A DNA stretch of 64,000 nt. Source: Cupriavidus pauculus (lineage in GTDB: Bacteria > Pseudomonadota > Gammaproteobacteria > Burkholderiales > Burkholderiaceae). The position numbers and the translations under genes were made by a program. How positions within the stretch are numbered: the first letter of the stretch is position 1; each line of letters opens with the position of its first letter. The notes beneath the pieces were generated by a model. The model made no database searches and had not been told where the DNA came from. It was given only the letters and a program-made list of their open reading frames with translations. Positions 20,562 to 29,006 of the stretch are shown one piece after another. Location of the stretch: assembly GCF_002858765.1 (NCBI RefSeq), contig NZ_PJRP01000001.1:588752-652751 (forward strand), given 5' to 3'.

Positions 20562-22034
20562 TCAGTGGTCGCGCCAGCGCTGCACCATCACCTGCTGGAT
20601 CTTGCCCTTGAAGAAGTAGCGTCGGTCCGTGGCGCCCTGCGGGTCGGCGCCAATCACGATCGGGCTCGTATTGAGCCCCACGCCGCCCGTGACCGATACC
20701 GACGGCGTGCGCTCGACGTTGTTCACCCACAGCCGCACCGCGCCATTGCCATCGTAGGCGCCGACGATGAAGTACGAGTCGGTGCCGTTGAACGATGCCA
20801 GCGGCGCCGTGGCGTACTGGTACGCGCCGTTCACGTAGACGCCGAAGCGCAGCGTGGTGCCGGCCTGCTCCAGCGCGAACCCGCCCGCGTCGCTCTTGGC
20901 CAGGATCGATGCCGTGGCGCCTGACGTCAGGTCATCGAAATTCACCACCGCGCTGACCAGGAAGCCGCCATTTGCGTCGTTGTCGGCCTGCCAGGTGGTG
21001 ACCGACTGCGTGCCGGTGAACACCATGCTGCCGCCCACGCGATCCTCGTCCGACGTGACCGCCAGCACTTCCAGCGTCGGTGTGCTGCTGCCCTGGGCCA
21101 CGCTGTAGCGCGTGGCGCCGGTACGCTGGTAGCTCAGCGGCCAGGCCGTCTGCTGGGCGGTGTTCATGTACAGCAGCGCCGTGGATTCGGCAATCAGTGC
21201 GCGGGCGGAACTGGCCAGCGCGGTGGTGCCGCGGTCGTAGTCGGTGGTGATGAAGTCGACGTCTTCGCGCAACGCGGACAGGTAGGCTTCGCCCATGCTT
21301 GCCGGCGTCGTATAAACGCCAACGCCGAGCCCCAGCAGTTTGGCCTGCATCAGCGCGCCATACAGGTTCGACATCCGGTATTCCAGCTCCACGCCATGGA
21401 AGCCCAGGCTCTTGGTGGTGCGAATGTTGTTGCGGATGTCGCTCTCGATCAGCGTGTGAAAGCGCACGTAGTCGCGGATGCTGGCGAATTCGGACTGCGC
21501 CAGCAGCGCCTTGGCGCGCACCAGGTGCTGGTGGCGCCCATCCATGAAGGCGCGCAGCATCACCGGGCGCCCGGCCCTGGCATAGCCCCAGTCACGAATC
21601 GCGCGCAGCACGCCCAGCATCAACGTGTCGCTGGCCGCCGCCGTGGAATAGCCTTCCTTGATTTCCAGGAACAGCATCCGGTCGCTCTGCTGCAGGCTGG
21701 TATTGGCCAGCGCGTCGGCCAGCGATCCCACCGCGCCTTCGCTGTCGGCGTGCTCCACGTAGACCTGGCCATCGGCATGCAGCGTGAGATCGAGTTCGAT
21801 CAGGTCGTAGCCGCGCGACAGCGCCATGGCCACCTGGGCATTGGTGGCCGCCGTGGTGCTGCCATAGCAGTTGTGGCACGACAGCGCCACCGTGTTGCCC
21901 AGCGGCGAAGCGGGCAAGGCACGGCTCACGCCGGTCCAGTAGGTGCCGGCCTGGGCGGCCATGGGTGCCGCGCACAGCAAGAGCCACAGCCATGCGCGAA
22001 CGAAACATCGATACAGCGGGAAGGTTGCAAGCAT
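20562..22034 (-). CDS. Secreted glycerophosphodiester phosphodiesterase with C-terminal LamG-like domain
   Basis: 490 residues. A signal peptide (VRAWLWLLLCAAPMAAQAG) directs export. The GDPD/PI-PLC-like barrel includes LSCHNCYG, DLIELDLTLHADGQVYVEH, LFLEIKEGYS and FITTDYDRG; these supply the acidic and histidine residues used for metal-dependent cleavage of glycerophosphodiesters to glycerol-3-phosphate. From about residue 290 the protein changes to a beta-rich region (MVFTGTQSVTTWQADNDANGG, AVRLWVNNVERTPSVSV, GKIQQVMVQRWRD) resembling a concanavalin/LamG-3 fold. It converges on the importer cluster it may feed. Confidence 0.8.
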   Translation of the reverse strand: MLATFPLYRCFVRAWLWLLLCAAPMAAQAGTYWTGVSRALPASPLGNTVALSCHNCYGSTTAATNAQVAMALSRGYDLIELDLTLHADGQVYVEHADSEGAVGSLADALANTSLQQSDRMLFLEIKEGYSTAAASDTLMLGVLRAIRDWGYARAGRPVMLRAFMDGRHQHLVRAKALLAQSEFASIRDYVRFHTLIESDIRNNIRTTKSLGFHGVELEYRMSNLYGALMQAKLLGLGVGVYTTPASMGEAYLSALREDVDFITTDYDRGTTALASSARALIAESTALLYMNTAQQTAWPLSYQRTGATRYSVAQGSSTPTLEVLAVTSDEDRVGGSMVFTGTQSVTTWQADNDANGGFLVSAVVNFDDLTSGATASILAKSDAGGFALEQAGTTLRFGVYVNGAYQYATAPLASFNGTDSYFIVGAYDGNGAVRLWVNNVERTPSVSVTGGVGLNTSPIVIGADPQGATDRRYFFKGKIQQVMVQRWRDH

Positions 22035-22328
22035 TCAGTATCTCGTCGTGTTGGATTGAAAGGAAACACGAGCCCGAAGACTGCGCAAAACGACGGGAAA
22101 GGCCCGTGGTCATGGCCGCCGGCGCGACAAGTGCGCGTGTGGCGGATGTGACGCTGGCGATTGTCGAAGATGGTCCGTGGCAGGGGTGTGACGGCGATAT
22201 GAAACTACGTGGCTTTCAATCGCGCGGGTTGTGCGGTGGCGACGCGTGAGGCTGGCCATGCCAGGTCAGGCCATCCAAGGGCCCGATCACGCCCTCGGTC
22301 AGCCGCTTATTGTGCGGCGCACAATGGC

Positions 22329-22364
22329 GCGCACAAAGGTGGGCACAAAGGTGGGCACAAGGGT
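22329..22364. repeat. 12-bp tandem repeat, three copies
   Basis: Three adjacent units of the form GSGCACAARGGT (22329-22340, 22341-22352, 22353-22364), differing by one or two bases. No function evident. Confidence 0.75.
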
Positions 22365-22410
22365 TGCGCAAGCTGGCCCGCACGGCGGCGTCGCCCGCAC
22401 CGGCGTGGCC

Positions 22411-22438
22411 TTGCTTTGGCGCCGCCGGAGCCTATGCT
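22411..22438 (+). promoter_or_regulatory. Candidate promoter of SulP gene
   Basis: TTGCTT (22411-22416) and TATGCT (22433-22438) with a 16-base spacer, about 45 bases upstream of the ATG. Confidence 0.45.
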
Positions 22439-22483
22439 GAATCACACCGATCTCCGGCGTGTCACCACCACGAAAAGGGTCCC

Positions 22484-24220
22484 ATGGCATCCACCACGCC
22501 CACCTCTGCTCATGCATCGGCCCCGCACTGGCTGCGCTGGCTGCCCGGACTGGCCATGCTGCGCACGTACGAGCCCGCCTGGCTGCCGCGCGACCTGGCC
22601 GCCGGGCTGGTGCTGACGACGATGCTGGTGCCGGTGGGCATCGCCTATGCCGAGGCGTCGGGCGTGCCCGGCGTGTACGGGCTCTATGCGACGATCATCC
22701 CGCTGCTGGCCTACGCGCTGTTCGGGCCGAGCCGCATCCTGGTGCTGGGGCCCGATTCCGCGCTGGCCGCGCCGATCCTGGCCGTGGTGCTGGGCATGTC
22801 CGGCGGCGACCCGATGCGCGCCGTGGCTACGGCCAGCCTGATGGCCATCGTCGCGGGCCTGTTCTGCATCGTGCTGGGCCTGCTGCGGCTGGGCTTCATC
22901 ACCGAGCTGCTGTCCAAGCCGATCCGCTATGGCTATATGAACGGCATCGCGCTGACGGTGCTGGTTAGCCAGTTGCCGAAGCTGTTCGCGATCAAGATCG
23001 ACGATGCCGGGCCGCTGCGCGAGCTGTGGTGGCTGGCGCAGGCCATCGCCGATGGCAAGACCAACTGGTACAGCTTCGCCGTGGGCGCGGCCAGCCTGGT
23101 GGTGATCCTGTTTCTGAAGCGCTTCGAGCGCGTACCGGGCATCCTCATCGCCGTGGTGCTGGCCACGCTGGCGGTCAGCGTGTTGCGGCTGGATACCCAG
23201 GGCGTGAAGGTACTGGGCGAGATCCCGCAGGGGCTGCCCACGTTCGCGCTGCCGTGGTTCAGCGGCGTGGACATCGTCCGGATCGCGCTGGGCGGCTGTG
23301 CCGTGGCGATGATTGCGTTTGCCGATACCAGCGTGCTGTCGCGCACCTATGCCGCGCGCACCCATACGCGGGTGGATCCGAACCAGGAAATGGTGGGCCT
23401 GGGCGTGGCCAACCTGGCGGCCGGGCTGTTCCAGGGGTTTCCGATCAGCAGCAGCGCATCGCGCACGCCGGTGGCCGAGGCGGCCGGCGCCCGCACGCAG
23501 CTGACCGGCGTGGTCGGCGCCATCGCCGTGGCGGCCTTGCTGCTGGTGGCGCCCAACCTGCTGCGCTACCTGCCCAACAGCGCGCTGGCCGCCGTGGTCA
23601 TTGCCGCGGCCATCGGCCTGTTCGAGTTCAAGGACCTGCAGCGCATCTATCGCATCCAGCAGTGGGAGTTCTGGCTGTCGATGCTGTGCTTTGCGGCCGT
23701 GGCGGTGTTCGGCACGATTCCCGGCATCTGCCTGGCGGTGGTCCTGGCCGTGATCGAGTTCCTGTGGGATGGCTGGCGGCCGCACTTTGCGGTGCTGGGC
23801 CGGGTGCCGGGCCTGCGCGGCTATCACGACCTGAAGCGCTATCCGCATGCGGCGCTGATCGACGGGCTGGTGCTGTTCCGCTGGGACGCGCCGCTGTTCT
23901 TTGCCAATGCCGAACTGTTCCAGCAACGGCTGATGGAAGCGGTGGAGGCCGCGCCGCCGCCGGTGCGCTGGGTGGTGGTGGCGGCCGAGCCGGTGACCAG
24001 CGTGGACGTTACATCGGCCGACATGCTGCGCGAACTGATCCAGAACCTGGCCGAGGACGGCGTGGCGCTGCATTTCGCGGAAATGAAGGACCCGGTCCGC
24101 GACAAGCTCAGGCGCTTCGAGCTGACCGCGATATTCCCCGACGATTGCTTCCACCCCACGGTGGGTAGCGCGGTGGACAGCTATCTGGCCAGCATCGGCG
24201 CCCGGCAACTGGAGGACTGA
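22484..24220 (+). CDS. SulP family anion transporter
   Basis: Inner-membrane secondary transporter of sulfate, bicarbonate or another anion, 578 residues. The SLC26/SulP signature region is clear: LVPVGIAYAEASGVPGVYGL then YATIIPLLAYALFGPSRILV, followed by LGPDSALAAPIL; QGFPISSSASRTPVAEAAGA lies in the C-terminal part of the membrane domain. A cytoplasmic STAS domain follows (from about residue 450: LIDGLVLFRWDAPLFFANAE, then AAEPVTSVDVTSADMLREL). The start MASTTP at 22484 is the first ATG next to family-like sequence. It appears monocistronic; the substrate cannot be told from sequence. Confidence 0.93.
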   Translation: MASTTPTSAHASAPHWLRWLPGLAMLRTYEPAWLPRDLAAGLVLTTMLVPVGIAYAEASGVPGVYGLYATIIPLLAYALFGPSRILVLGPDSALAAPILAVVLGMSGGDPMRAVATASLMAIVAGLFCIVLGLLRLGFITELLSKPIRYGYMNGIALTVLVSQLPKLFAIKIDDAGPLRELWWLAQAIADGKTNWYSFAVGAASLVVILFLKRFERVPGILIAVVLATLAVSVLRLDTQGVKVLGEIPQGLPTFALPWFSGVDIVRIALGGCAVAMIAFADTSVLSRTYAARTHTRVDPNQEMVGLGVANLAAGLFQGFPISSSASRTPVAEAAGARTQLTGVVGAIAVAALLLVAPNLLRYLPNSALAAVVIAAAIGLFEFKDLQRIYRIQQWEFWLSMLCFAAVAVFGTIPGICLAVVLAVIEFLWDGWRPHFAVLGRVPGLRGYHDLKRYPHAALIDGLVLFRWDAPLFFANAELFQQRLMEAVEAAPPPVRWVVVAAEPVTSVDVTSADMLRELIQNLAEDGVALHFAEMKDPVRDKLRRFELTAIFPDDCFHPTVGSAVDSYLASIGARQLED

Positions 24221-24254
24221 CTGCGGGTGCAGCGCCCGGATGGCGGTACGCCGG

Positions 24255-25079
24255 TCAGGCGCCGGTGGCGTCGCTTGCGCTACTTGCACCGGTGGCACCC
24301 ATCGCGCCGAACCGCCACGACAGACGCCGGGCCGCCTGCCTGACCAGCTGGGCCACATCGCTGTCCGTCGCGCTGTCGAAGCTGCCGCTGCTGCCCATGA
24401 CGGCGATGACCAGCGCCAGCGCGCCGGTGTGGTCGAACACCGGGGCCGCCAGTGTGTCGATGCCGGGCACGGGGCGGCTGACGGCGTTGTCGATGCCATC
24501 GTCGCGGATCTTGCGCCAGCGCGGCGTGGCCGCCTGCTGCACCGCCGTATCCACGGTCACGCCGGCCATGCGGATCGCGTCCTGCGCCAGTGCCTGGGTC
24601 AGTACGTCGTCGGGCAGGTGAGCGGCGAAGGTGCGGCCGATGGCCGTGTGGACCATCGACAGCACCGTGCCGACACGCAGGCTGACGTGCTGCGGGCGCG
24701 ACGCTTCCTCCAGCCGGATCACCGTGGGCCCCAAGGGCCCGAACACCGCCATCGCCACCGACAGGCCCGTGGCGTGCGCCAGCGCCACCACCTCGGGCTC
24801 GGCCTCGCGCGTGGGCGACAGGCGCTGCAGGGCCACCAGGCCCATTTCCAGCGCCAGCATGCCGGCCTCGAAATCGCCATCGGCGTTGCGCGCCAGCAGG
24901 CCGATCTTCTGCAGGCTGACCAGATGCGGGAACGCCTTGGCCGGTGCCATGCCGGCGGCGCGCGCCAGTTCGCCGAGCGAGAGCGGACGACCGGCGTCGG
25001 CCAGCGCATTGAGCAACTGGCCGGTATTGTCCAGCGACTGGATGCCGCGCTGGGGTTTGCTGTCTTCCGGGTCGGTCAT
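24255..25079 (-). CDS. IclR-family transcriptional regulator, second of tandem pair
   Basis: 274 residues from ATG 25079. The winged helix is RGIQSLDNTGQLLNALADAG then LSLGELARAAGMAPAKAF; the C-terminal IclR effector domain includes SLRVGTVLSMVHTAIGRTFA and IDTLAAPVFDHTGALALVIA. The ATG overlaps the stop of the upstream IclR gene by four bases. The pair lies divergent to a catabolic-looking operon. A much longer open frame on this strand crosses both IclR genes but only the part after 25079 has family sequence. Confidence 0.9.
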   Translation of the reverse strand: MTDPEDSKPQRGIQSLDNTGQLLNALADAGRPLSLGELARAAGMAPAKAFPHLVSLQKIGLLARNADGDFEAGMLALEMGLVALQRLSPTREAEPEVVALAHATGLSVAMAVFGPLGPTVIRLEEASRPQHVSLRVGTVLSMVHTAIGRTFAAHLPDDVLTQALAQDAIRMAGVTVDTAVQQAATPRWRKIRDDGIDNAVSRPVPGIDTLAAPVFDHTGALALVIAVMGSSGSFDSATDSDVAQLVRQAARRLSWRFGAMGATGASSASDATGA

Positions 25080-25864
25080 GTCGGTGCCACTGCCTGCGCG
25101 ATGTCGTCGATGGCGCCGCGCAGCGCGCTGGCCACGGGGCCTTGCCAGTCGACGTCGATGGCGCCGGTGGACCCGATGGCGGTCAGCACCAGGCGCAGCG
25201 TGCCATCGGCATCGACCAGCGGCATCGCCAGGCTGCTGACGGCGGGGCTGGGCGAATCGATGCTGCGGGCCATGCCGCGCTGGCGCACGGCGTCGAGCTG
25301 ATCCTCGAAAGCGGACAGGGCATCTGGCGATGCCGACGCGGCCCCGGCCTGCTGCTGGCGCCAGATCGGCTGCCAGTGCGCCGCCGGCTGGAACGCGCAA
25401 TACGTGCGGCCGGTGGCGGTGGTGGCCAGGGCCATCACCGTGCCCACGTGCAGGTTGACGTGGAGCGGCGACCCGGCGGTCGCATAGTGGACGATGGTCG
25501 GCCCCTGCGGCGTGGGCAGGCTGACCGCCACGTTCCAGCCGATGGCCGAGGCCAGCGCCTGCACGTGCGGCACGGCCGCGCGATAGGCCGGCGTGTGATC
25601 GAGATGCAGCATGCCCAGGCGCAACGCCAGCGGCCCCGGTTCGTAGCTGCCGTCGAGATGATCGCGCTTGATGAGTCCGAGCCGCGTCAGGCTGACCAGG
25701 TACGTGTGCGCCTGGGCCGGCGCCAGTTGCGCCGCGGCGGCCAGGTCGGCCAGGGCCAGCGGCCGGCGTGCATCGGCCAGCGCCTGCAGCAGGCGGCCGC
25801 CCACCTCCACGCTCTGGATGCCGCGCTGCGTCTTGCCGGCGGATTCGCCCGGGGGTCGTGCCAT
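25076..25864 (-). CDS. IclR-family transcriptional regulator, first of tandem pair
   Basis: 262 residues from ATG 25864 (MARPPGESAGKTQRGIQSVE); an earlier ATG at 25921 adds 19 unconserved residues. The winged helix is RGIQSVEVGGRLLQALADAR then LALADLAAAAQLAPAQAH, and the effector domain has VNLHVGTVMALATTATGRTY and SSLAMPLVDADGTLRLVLTA. It overlaps the next IclR gene by four bases, so the two are made together and could form a heteromer. Probable target: the divergent operon from 26164, by way of the palindrome at 26012-26032. Confidence 0.9.
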   Translation of the reverse strand: MARPPGESAGKTQRGIQSVEVGGRLLQALADARRPLALADLAAAAQLAPAQAHTYLVSLTRLGLIKRDHLDGSYEPGPLALRLGMLHLDHTPAYRAAVPHVQALASAIGWNVAVSLPTPQGPTIVHYATAGSPLHVNLHVGTVMALATTATGRTYCAFQPAAHWQPIWRQQQAGAASASPDALSAFEDQLDAVRQRGMARSIDSPSPAVSSLAMPLVDADGTLRLVLTAIGSTGAIDVDWQGPVASALRGAIDDIAQAVAPT

Positions 25865-26011
25865 GCCTGCCTGCTGCCGTGTCTGTCGGAAAGAGCCCAA
25901 TGGTACGCGATGCATCGCCATCGGGCGGCCTGTCAGGCGCTTGATGCGGTGCCAGGGGCTCGGGGTTTTCCCGCGTCGCCCACGCTGTCACAAGGCATGG
26001 CGGGTAATTTA

Positions 26012-26032
26012 GCAAATAGCAATCGTATTTGC
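26012..26032. promoter_or_regulatory. Candidate IclR operator
   Basis: Perfect inverted repeat GCAAATA-N7-TATTTGC, with a partly nested outer pair TTTAG (26008-26012) / CTAAA (26039-26043). It lies between the tandem IclR genes and the divergent operon and ends three bases before a -35 element, a position suited to activation or repression. Confidence 0.55.
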
Positions 26033-26034
26033 CA

Positions 26035-26063
26035 TTGACTAAAAATAGCCGTCTTCCTAAGAT
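26035..26063 (+). promoter_or_regulatory. Sigma-70 promoter of MBL-FAD operon
   Basis: TTGACT (26035-26040), 17-base spacer, TAAGAT (26058-26063). Near consensus; about 100 bases upstream of the first start codon. Confidence 0.65.
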
Positions 26064-26163
26064 TCCCTTACGCCCAACCTGGCCGATCCGGTCGATTCCG
26101 CCGGCCTCCAGCGTGGATCGTCCCCCCCGATCCCATTCCGATACCGACGACAACGAGACAAAC

Positions 26164-27123
26164 ATGGCAAAAGCATTCGCATCCCAGGCCGACCTGGAAG
26201 CCAAGCAGATCACCTTCACCCAGCTTTCCGAAAACGCCTGGGCCTACACGGCCGAGGGCGACCCCAATTCGGGCGTGATCATTGGCGACGACGGCGTGAT
26301 GATCGTGGACACCACCGCCACGCCGGCCATGGCGCAGGACCTGATCGCCCGCATCCGCGAGATCACCGACAAGCCCATCAAGTACGTGGTGCTGTCGCAC
26401 TACCATGCGGTGCGCGTGCTGGGCGCGTCGGCCTACTTTGCCGAGGGCGCGCAGCAGGTCATCGCCAGCCGGGGCACCTTTGAGATGATCGTGGAGCGCG
26501 GCGAGGCCGACATGAAGTCCGAGATCGAACGGTTTCCGCGCCTGTTCGCCGGCGTGGAAACGGTGCCGGGCCTGACCTGGCCGACGCTGGTCTTCGAGCG
26601 CGAGATCACGCTGTTCATGGGCAAGCTGGAAGTGCGCATCGCGCACCTGGGCGCAGGACACACCAAGGGCGACACCGTGGTGTGGCTGCCGCAGCAGAAG
26701 GTGCTGTTCTCGGGCGACCTGGTGGAGTACGACGCCGCCTGCTACTGCGGCGACGCCCAGCTCGAACAATGGCCGGCCACGCTCGACGCACTGGCCGCGC
26801 TGCAGCCCGAAAAGCTGGTGCCGGGCCGCGGCCCCGCGCTGACCACGCCGGCCGATGTGGCCAAGGGCCTGGCCTACACCAAGGACTTTGTCTCCACGCT
26901 GCTGCAGGCCGGCCGCGAAGCCGTGGCCGACAAGCTCGACCTGAAGGCCGCCATGGCGCATACGCGCAAGTCGATGGATCCGAAGTTCGGCCACGTGTTC
27001 ATCTACGAGCACTGCCTGCCGTTCGATGTGTCGCGGGCGTTCGACGAGGCGTCGGGCATCACGCATCCGCGCATCTGGACGGCGCAGCGCGACCAGGATA
27101 TGTGGGCGGCTTTGCAGGCGTGA
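26164..27123 (+). CDS. Metallo-beta-lactamase-fold hydrolase with altered metal motif
   Basis: 319 residues, cytoplasmic. Fold features: SGVIIGDDGVMIVDTTATPA at the N-terminus, HLGAGHTKGDTVVWLPQQ and VLFSGDLVEYDAA further on. The canonical HxHxDH motif is changed: His79 and His81 are present (SHYHAVRV), but Asp83 and His84 positions are Val and Arg, so the second metal site is probably lost. It is the first gene of an operon with an FAD hydroxylase, DUF2783 and an MFS importer. Substrate unknown; hydrolysis of a ring-cleavage or ester product is a guess. Confidence 0.8.
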   Translation: MAKAFASQADLEAKQITFTQLSENAWAYTAEGDPNSGVIIGDDGVMIVDTTATPAMAQDLIARIREITDKPIKYVVLSHYHAVRVLGASAYFAEGAQQVIASRGTFEMIVERGEADMKSEIERFPRLFAGVETVPGLTWPTLVFEREITLFMGKLEVRIAHLGAGHTKGDTVVWLPQQKVLFSGDLVEYDAACYCGDAQLEQWPATLDALAALQPEKLVPGRGPALTTPADVAKGLAYTKDFVSTLLQAGREAVADKLDLKAAMAHTRKSMDPKFGHVFIYEHCLPFDVSRAFDEASGITHPRIWTAQRDQDMWAALQA

Positions 27124-27137
27124 GTTGGCACCGGCTG

Positions 27138-27176
27138 TTTTCGCCGCTCTCCCGCACGGCGGGAGAGCGGCGAAAA
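27138..27176. terminator. Intercistronic palindrome, dispersed repeat copy 2
   Basis: A perfect 16-bp stem (27138-27153 with 27161-27176), seven-base loop, flanked by T and A runs. Same family as 470-507. It lies inside the operon between the MBL and FAD genes, so it may attenuate downstream expression. Confidence 0.7.
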
Positions 27177-27209
27177 AGAACACAACCACGCAAAGTGGAC
27201 GGAGACACC

Positions 27210-28970
27210 ATGAGCAGTACCGAAGTCGACATCGACTACCAGAAGCAGACGTACGCCTACGTGCCCTGTGCCGAGCAGCAGGCCGGCCACCAGGCCGAGG
27301 GACCGCATCCCGTGATCGTGGTGGGCGCGGGGCCGGTGGGGCTGGCTACGGCGATCGACCTGGCGCGCCACGGCGTGCCCGTGGTGCTGGTCGATGACGA
27401 CTGCACGCTGTCCACCGGCTCGCGTGCGATCTGCTTTGCCAAGCGCACGCTGGACATCTTCGACCGCCTGGGCTGCGGCGACCGCATGGTCGACAAGGGC
27501 GTGCGCTGGCACGTGGGCAAGGTGTTTCTGCAGGACCGCCAGATCTACGCGTTCGACCTGCTGCCCGAGGCCGGCCACCAGCGCCCGGCGTTCATCAACC
27601 TGCAGCAGTACTACGTCGAGGGCTACCTGCTCGATTGCGCGCGGGCGATGCCGAATATCGACATCCGCTGGAAGAGCCGCGCCGTGGCGGTGGCGCAGCA
27701 CCCCGACCACGTGGCCCTGACCATCGAGACGCCCGACGGCTGCTACACGCTGTGCGGCCGCTACGTGGTGGCGGCCGATGGCTCGCGCAGCCCGCTGCGC
27801 AAGATGCTGGGACAGGAAAGCCATGGCCATACGTTTCGCGACCGCTTCCTGATTGCCGATGTGAAGATGGAGGCGCCGTTTCCGGCCGAGCGCTGGTTCT
27901 GGTTCGACCCGCCGTTCCATCCGAACCAGTCGGTGCTGCTGCACCGCCAGCCCGACAACGTCTGGCGCATCGACTTCCAGCTGGGATGGGATGCCGATCC
28001 CGTGGCCGAGAAGGCGCCCGAGCGGGTGATTCCGCGCGTGCAGGCGCTGCTGGGCCCCGACGCGAAGTTCGAGCTGGAATGGGTCAGCGTGTACACGTTC
28101 GCGTGCGTGCGCATGGACAGCTTCCGCCATGGCCGCGTGCTGTTCACCGGCGATGCCGCGCACGGGGTGTCGCCGTTCGGTGCGCGTGGCGCCAACAGCG
28201 GTGTGCAGGACGCCGAGAACCTGGCCTGGAAGCTGGCCTATGTGCTGCAGGGCAAGGCGCCCGACAGCCTGCTGGACACCTACGCCAGCGAACGCGAATT
28301 CGCCGCCGACGAGAACATCCGCAACTCCACGCGCGCCACCGATTTCATCACGCCGAAGAGCGCGGTGAGCCGCGTGTTCCGCGATGCCGTGCTGACGCTG
28401 GCCCGCGATCATGCGTTCGCACGGCAGCTGGTCAACAGCGGCCGGCTGTCGGTGCCGGCCGTGCTGCACGATTCGGCGCTGAACACGGGCGATGCCGCTG
28501 CCGCTGCCTTTGGCGGTGCGATGGCGCTGGGTGCCGCGTGCGTCGATGCCCCCGTCGCCGATGCGGCCGGCAAGCCCTGGCTGCTGCAGCATCTGGGCGA
28601 CGAATTCGTGGCGCTGGTGTTCGGCCCGCCGGCCGGGCTCGATGCCGCACAGGCCGAAGCGCTGCGCGTGCTGCAGCAGGGCGGCATTCCGCTGCGCGTG
28701 GTGTTTGTCACCGACGCGGCCATCTCAGCATCGGCCCAGGCCTGGCCCGGTGCCACGGTGCTGCGCGATGCCGAAGGCCTGGCCGCCAATCGCTACGACG
28801 CCCGCGCCGGCACCTGCTACCTGATCCGCCCCGACCAGCATGTATGCGCGCGCTGGCGCGGTGTCGATGTGGCCGGGATTGCCGTCGCGCTGGCCCGAGC
28901 CACCGGCAACGCGCCGGCATCCGCGAGCCTGGCGCCATCCGCCCCGGTGCCGGCACCGGCCCTGGCCTGA
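27210..28970 (+). CDS. FAD-dependent aromatic hydroxylase (MhpA/UbiH-like)
   Basis: 586 residues, starting at ATG 27210 behind GGAGA. Class A flavoprotein monooxygenase motifs are complete: nucleotide-binding VIVVGAGPVGLATAIDLARH, the DG motif YVVAADGSRSPLRKML, and the GD motif RVLFTGDAAHGVSPFGARG. The C-terminal thioredoxin-like extension from about residue 440 is typical of MhpA-type phenol hydroxylases. Such enzymes use NAD(P)H and O2 to hydroxylate phenolic acids. No ring-cleavage dioxygenase is encoded nearby, so the pathway is incomplete in this window. Confidence 0.88.
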   Translation: MSSTEVDIDYQKQTYAYVPCAEQQAGHQAEGPHPVIVVGAGPVGLATAIDLARHGVPVVLVDDDCTLSTGSRAICFAKRTLDIFDRLGCGDRMVDKGVRWHVGKVFLQDRQIYAFDLLPEAGHQRPAFINLQQYYVEGYLLDCARAMPNIDIRWKSRAVAVAQHPDHVALTIETPDGCYTLCGRYVVAADGSRSPLRKMLGQESHGHTFRDRFLIADVKMEAPFPAERWFWFDPPFHPNQSVLLHRQPDNVWRIDFQLGWDADPVAEKAPERVIPRVQALLGPDAKFELEWVSVYTFACVRMDSFRHGRVLFTGDAAHGVSPFGARGANSGVQDAENLAWKLAYVLQGKAPDSLLDTYASEREFAADENIRNSTRATDFITPKSAVSRVFRDAVLTLARDHAFARQLVNSGRLSVPAVLHDSALNTGDAAAAAFGGAMALGAACVDAPVADAAGKPWLLQHLGDEFVALVFGPPAGLDAAQAEALRVLQQGGIPLRVVFVTDAAISASAQAWPGATVLRDAEGLAANRYDARAGTCYLIRPDQHVCARWRGVDVAGIAVALARATGNAPASASLAPSAPVPAPALA

Positions 28971-29006
28971 AGACCTGAACGCAGCCATCCGAAGGAGACA
29001 GGCCCC

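Larger units (their letters stand above)
22035..22483. other. Intergenic region between GDPD gene and SulP gene
   Basis: About 450 bases with no supported gene; it should hold the divergent promoters of both flanking genes. A short tandem repeat (22329-22364) and a sigma-70-like promoter (22411-22438) are listed separately. Confidence 0.5.

Noticed and set aside
25080-26219. Long extension of the second IclR frame through the first IclR gene
   Set aside because: Only the part after 25079 has IclR sequence; the extension overlaps the well-supported first IclR gene in another frame.
26682-27209. N-terminal extension of the FAD hydroxylase frame back into the MBL gene
   Set aside because: The extension is out of frame with the real MBL gene, has no conserved sequence, and ATG 27210 has its own GGAGA ribosome site.
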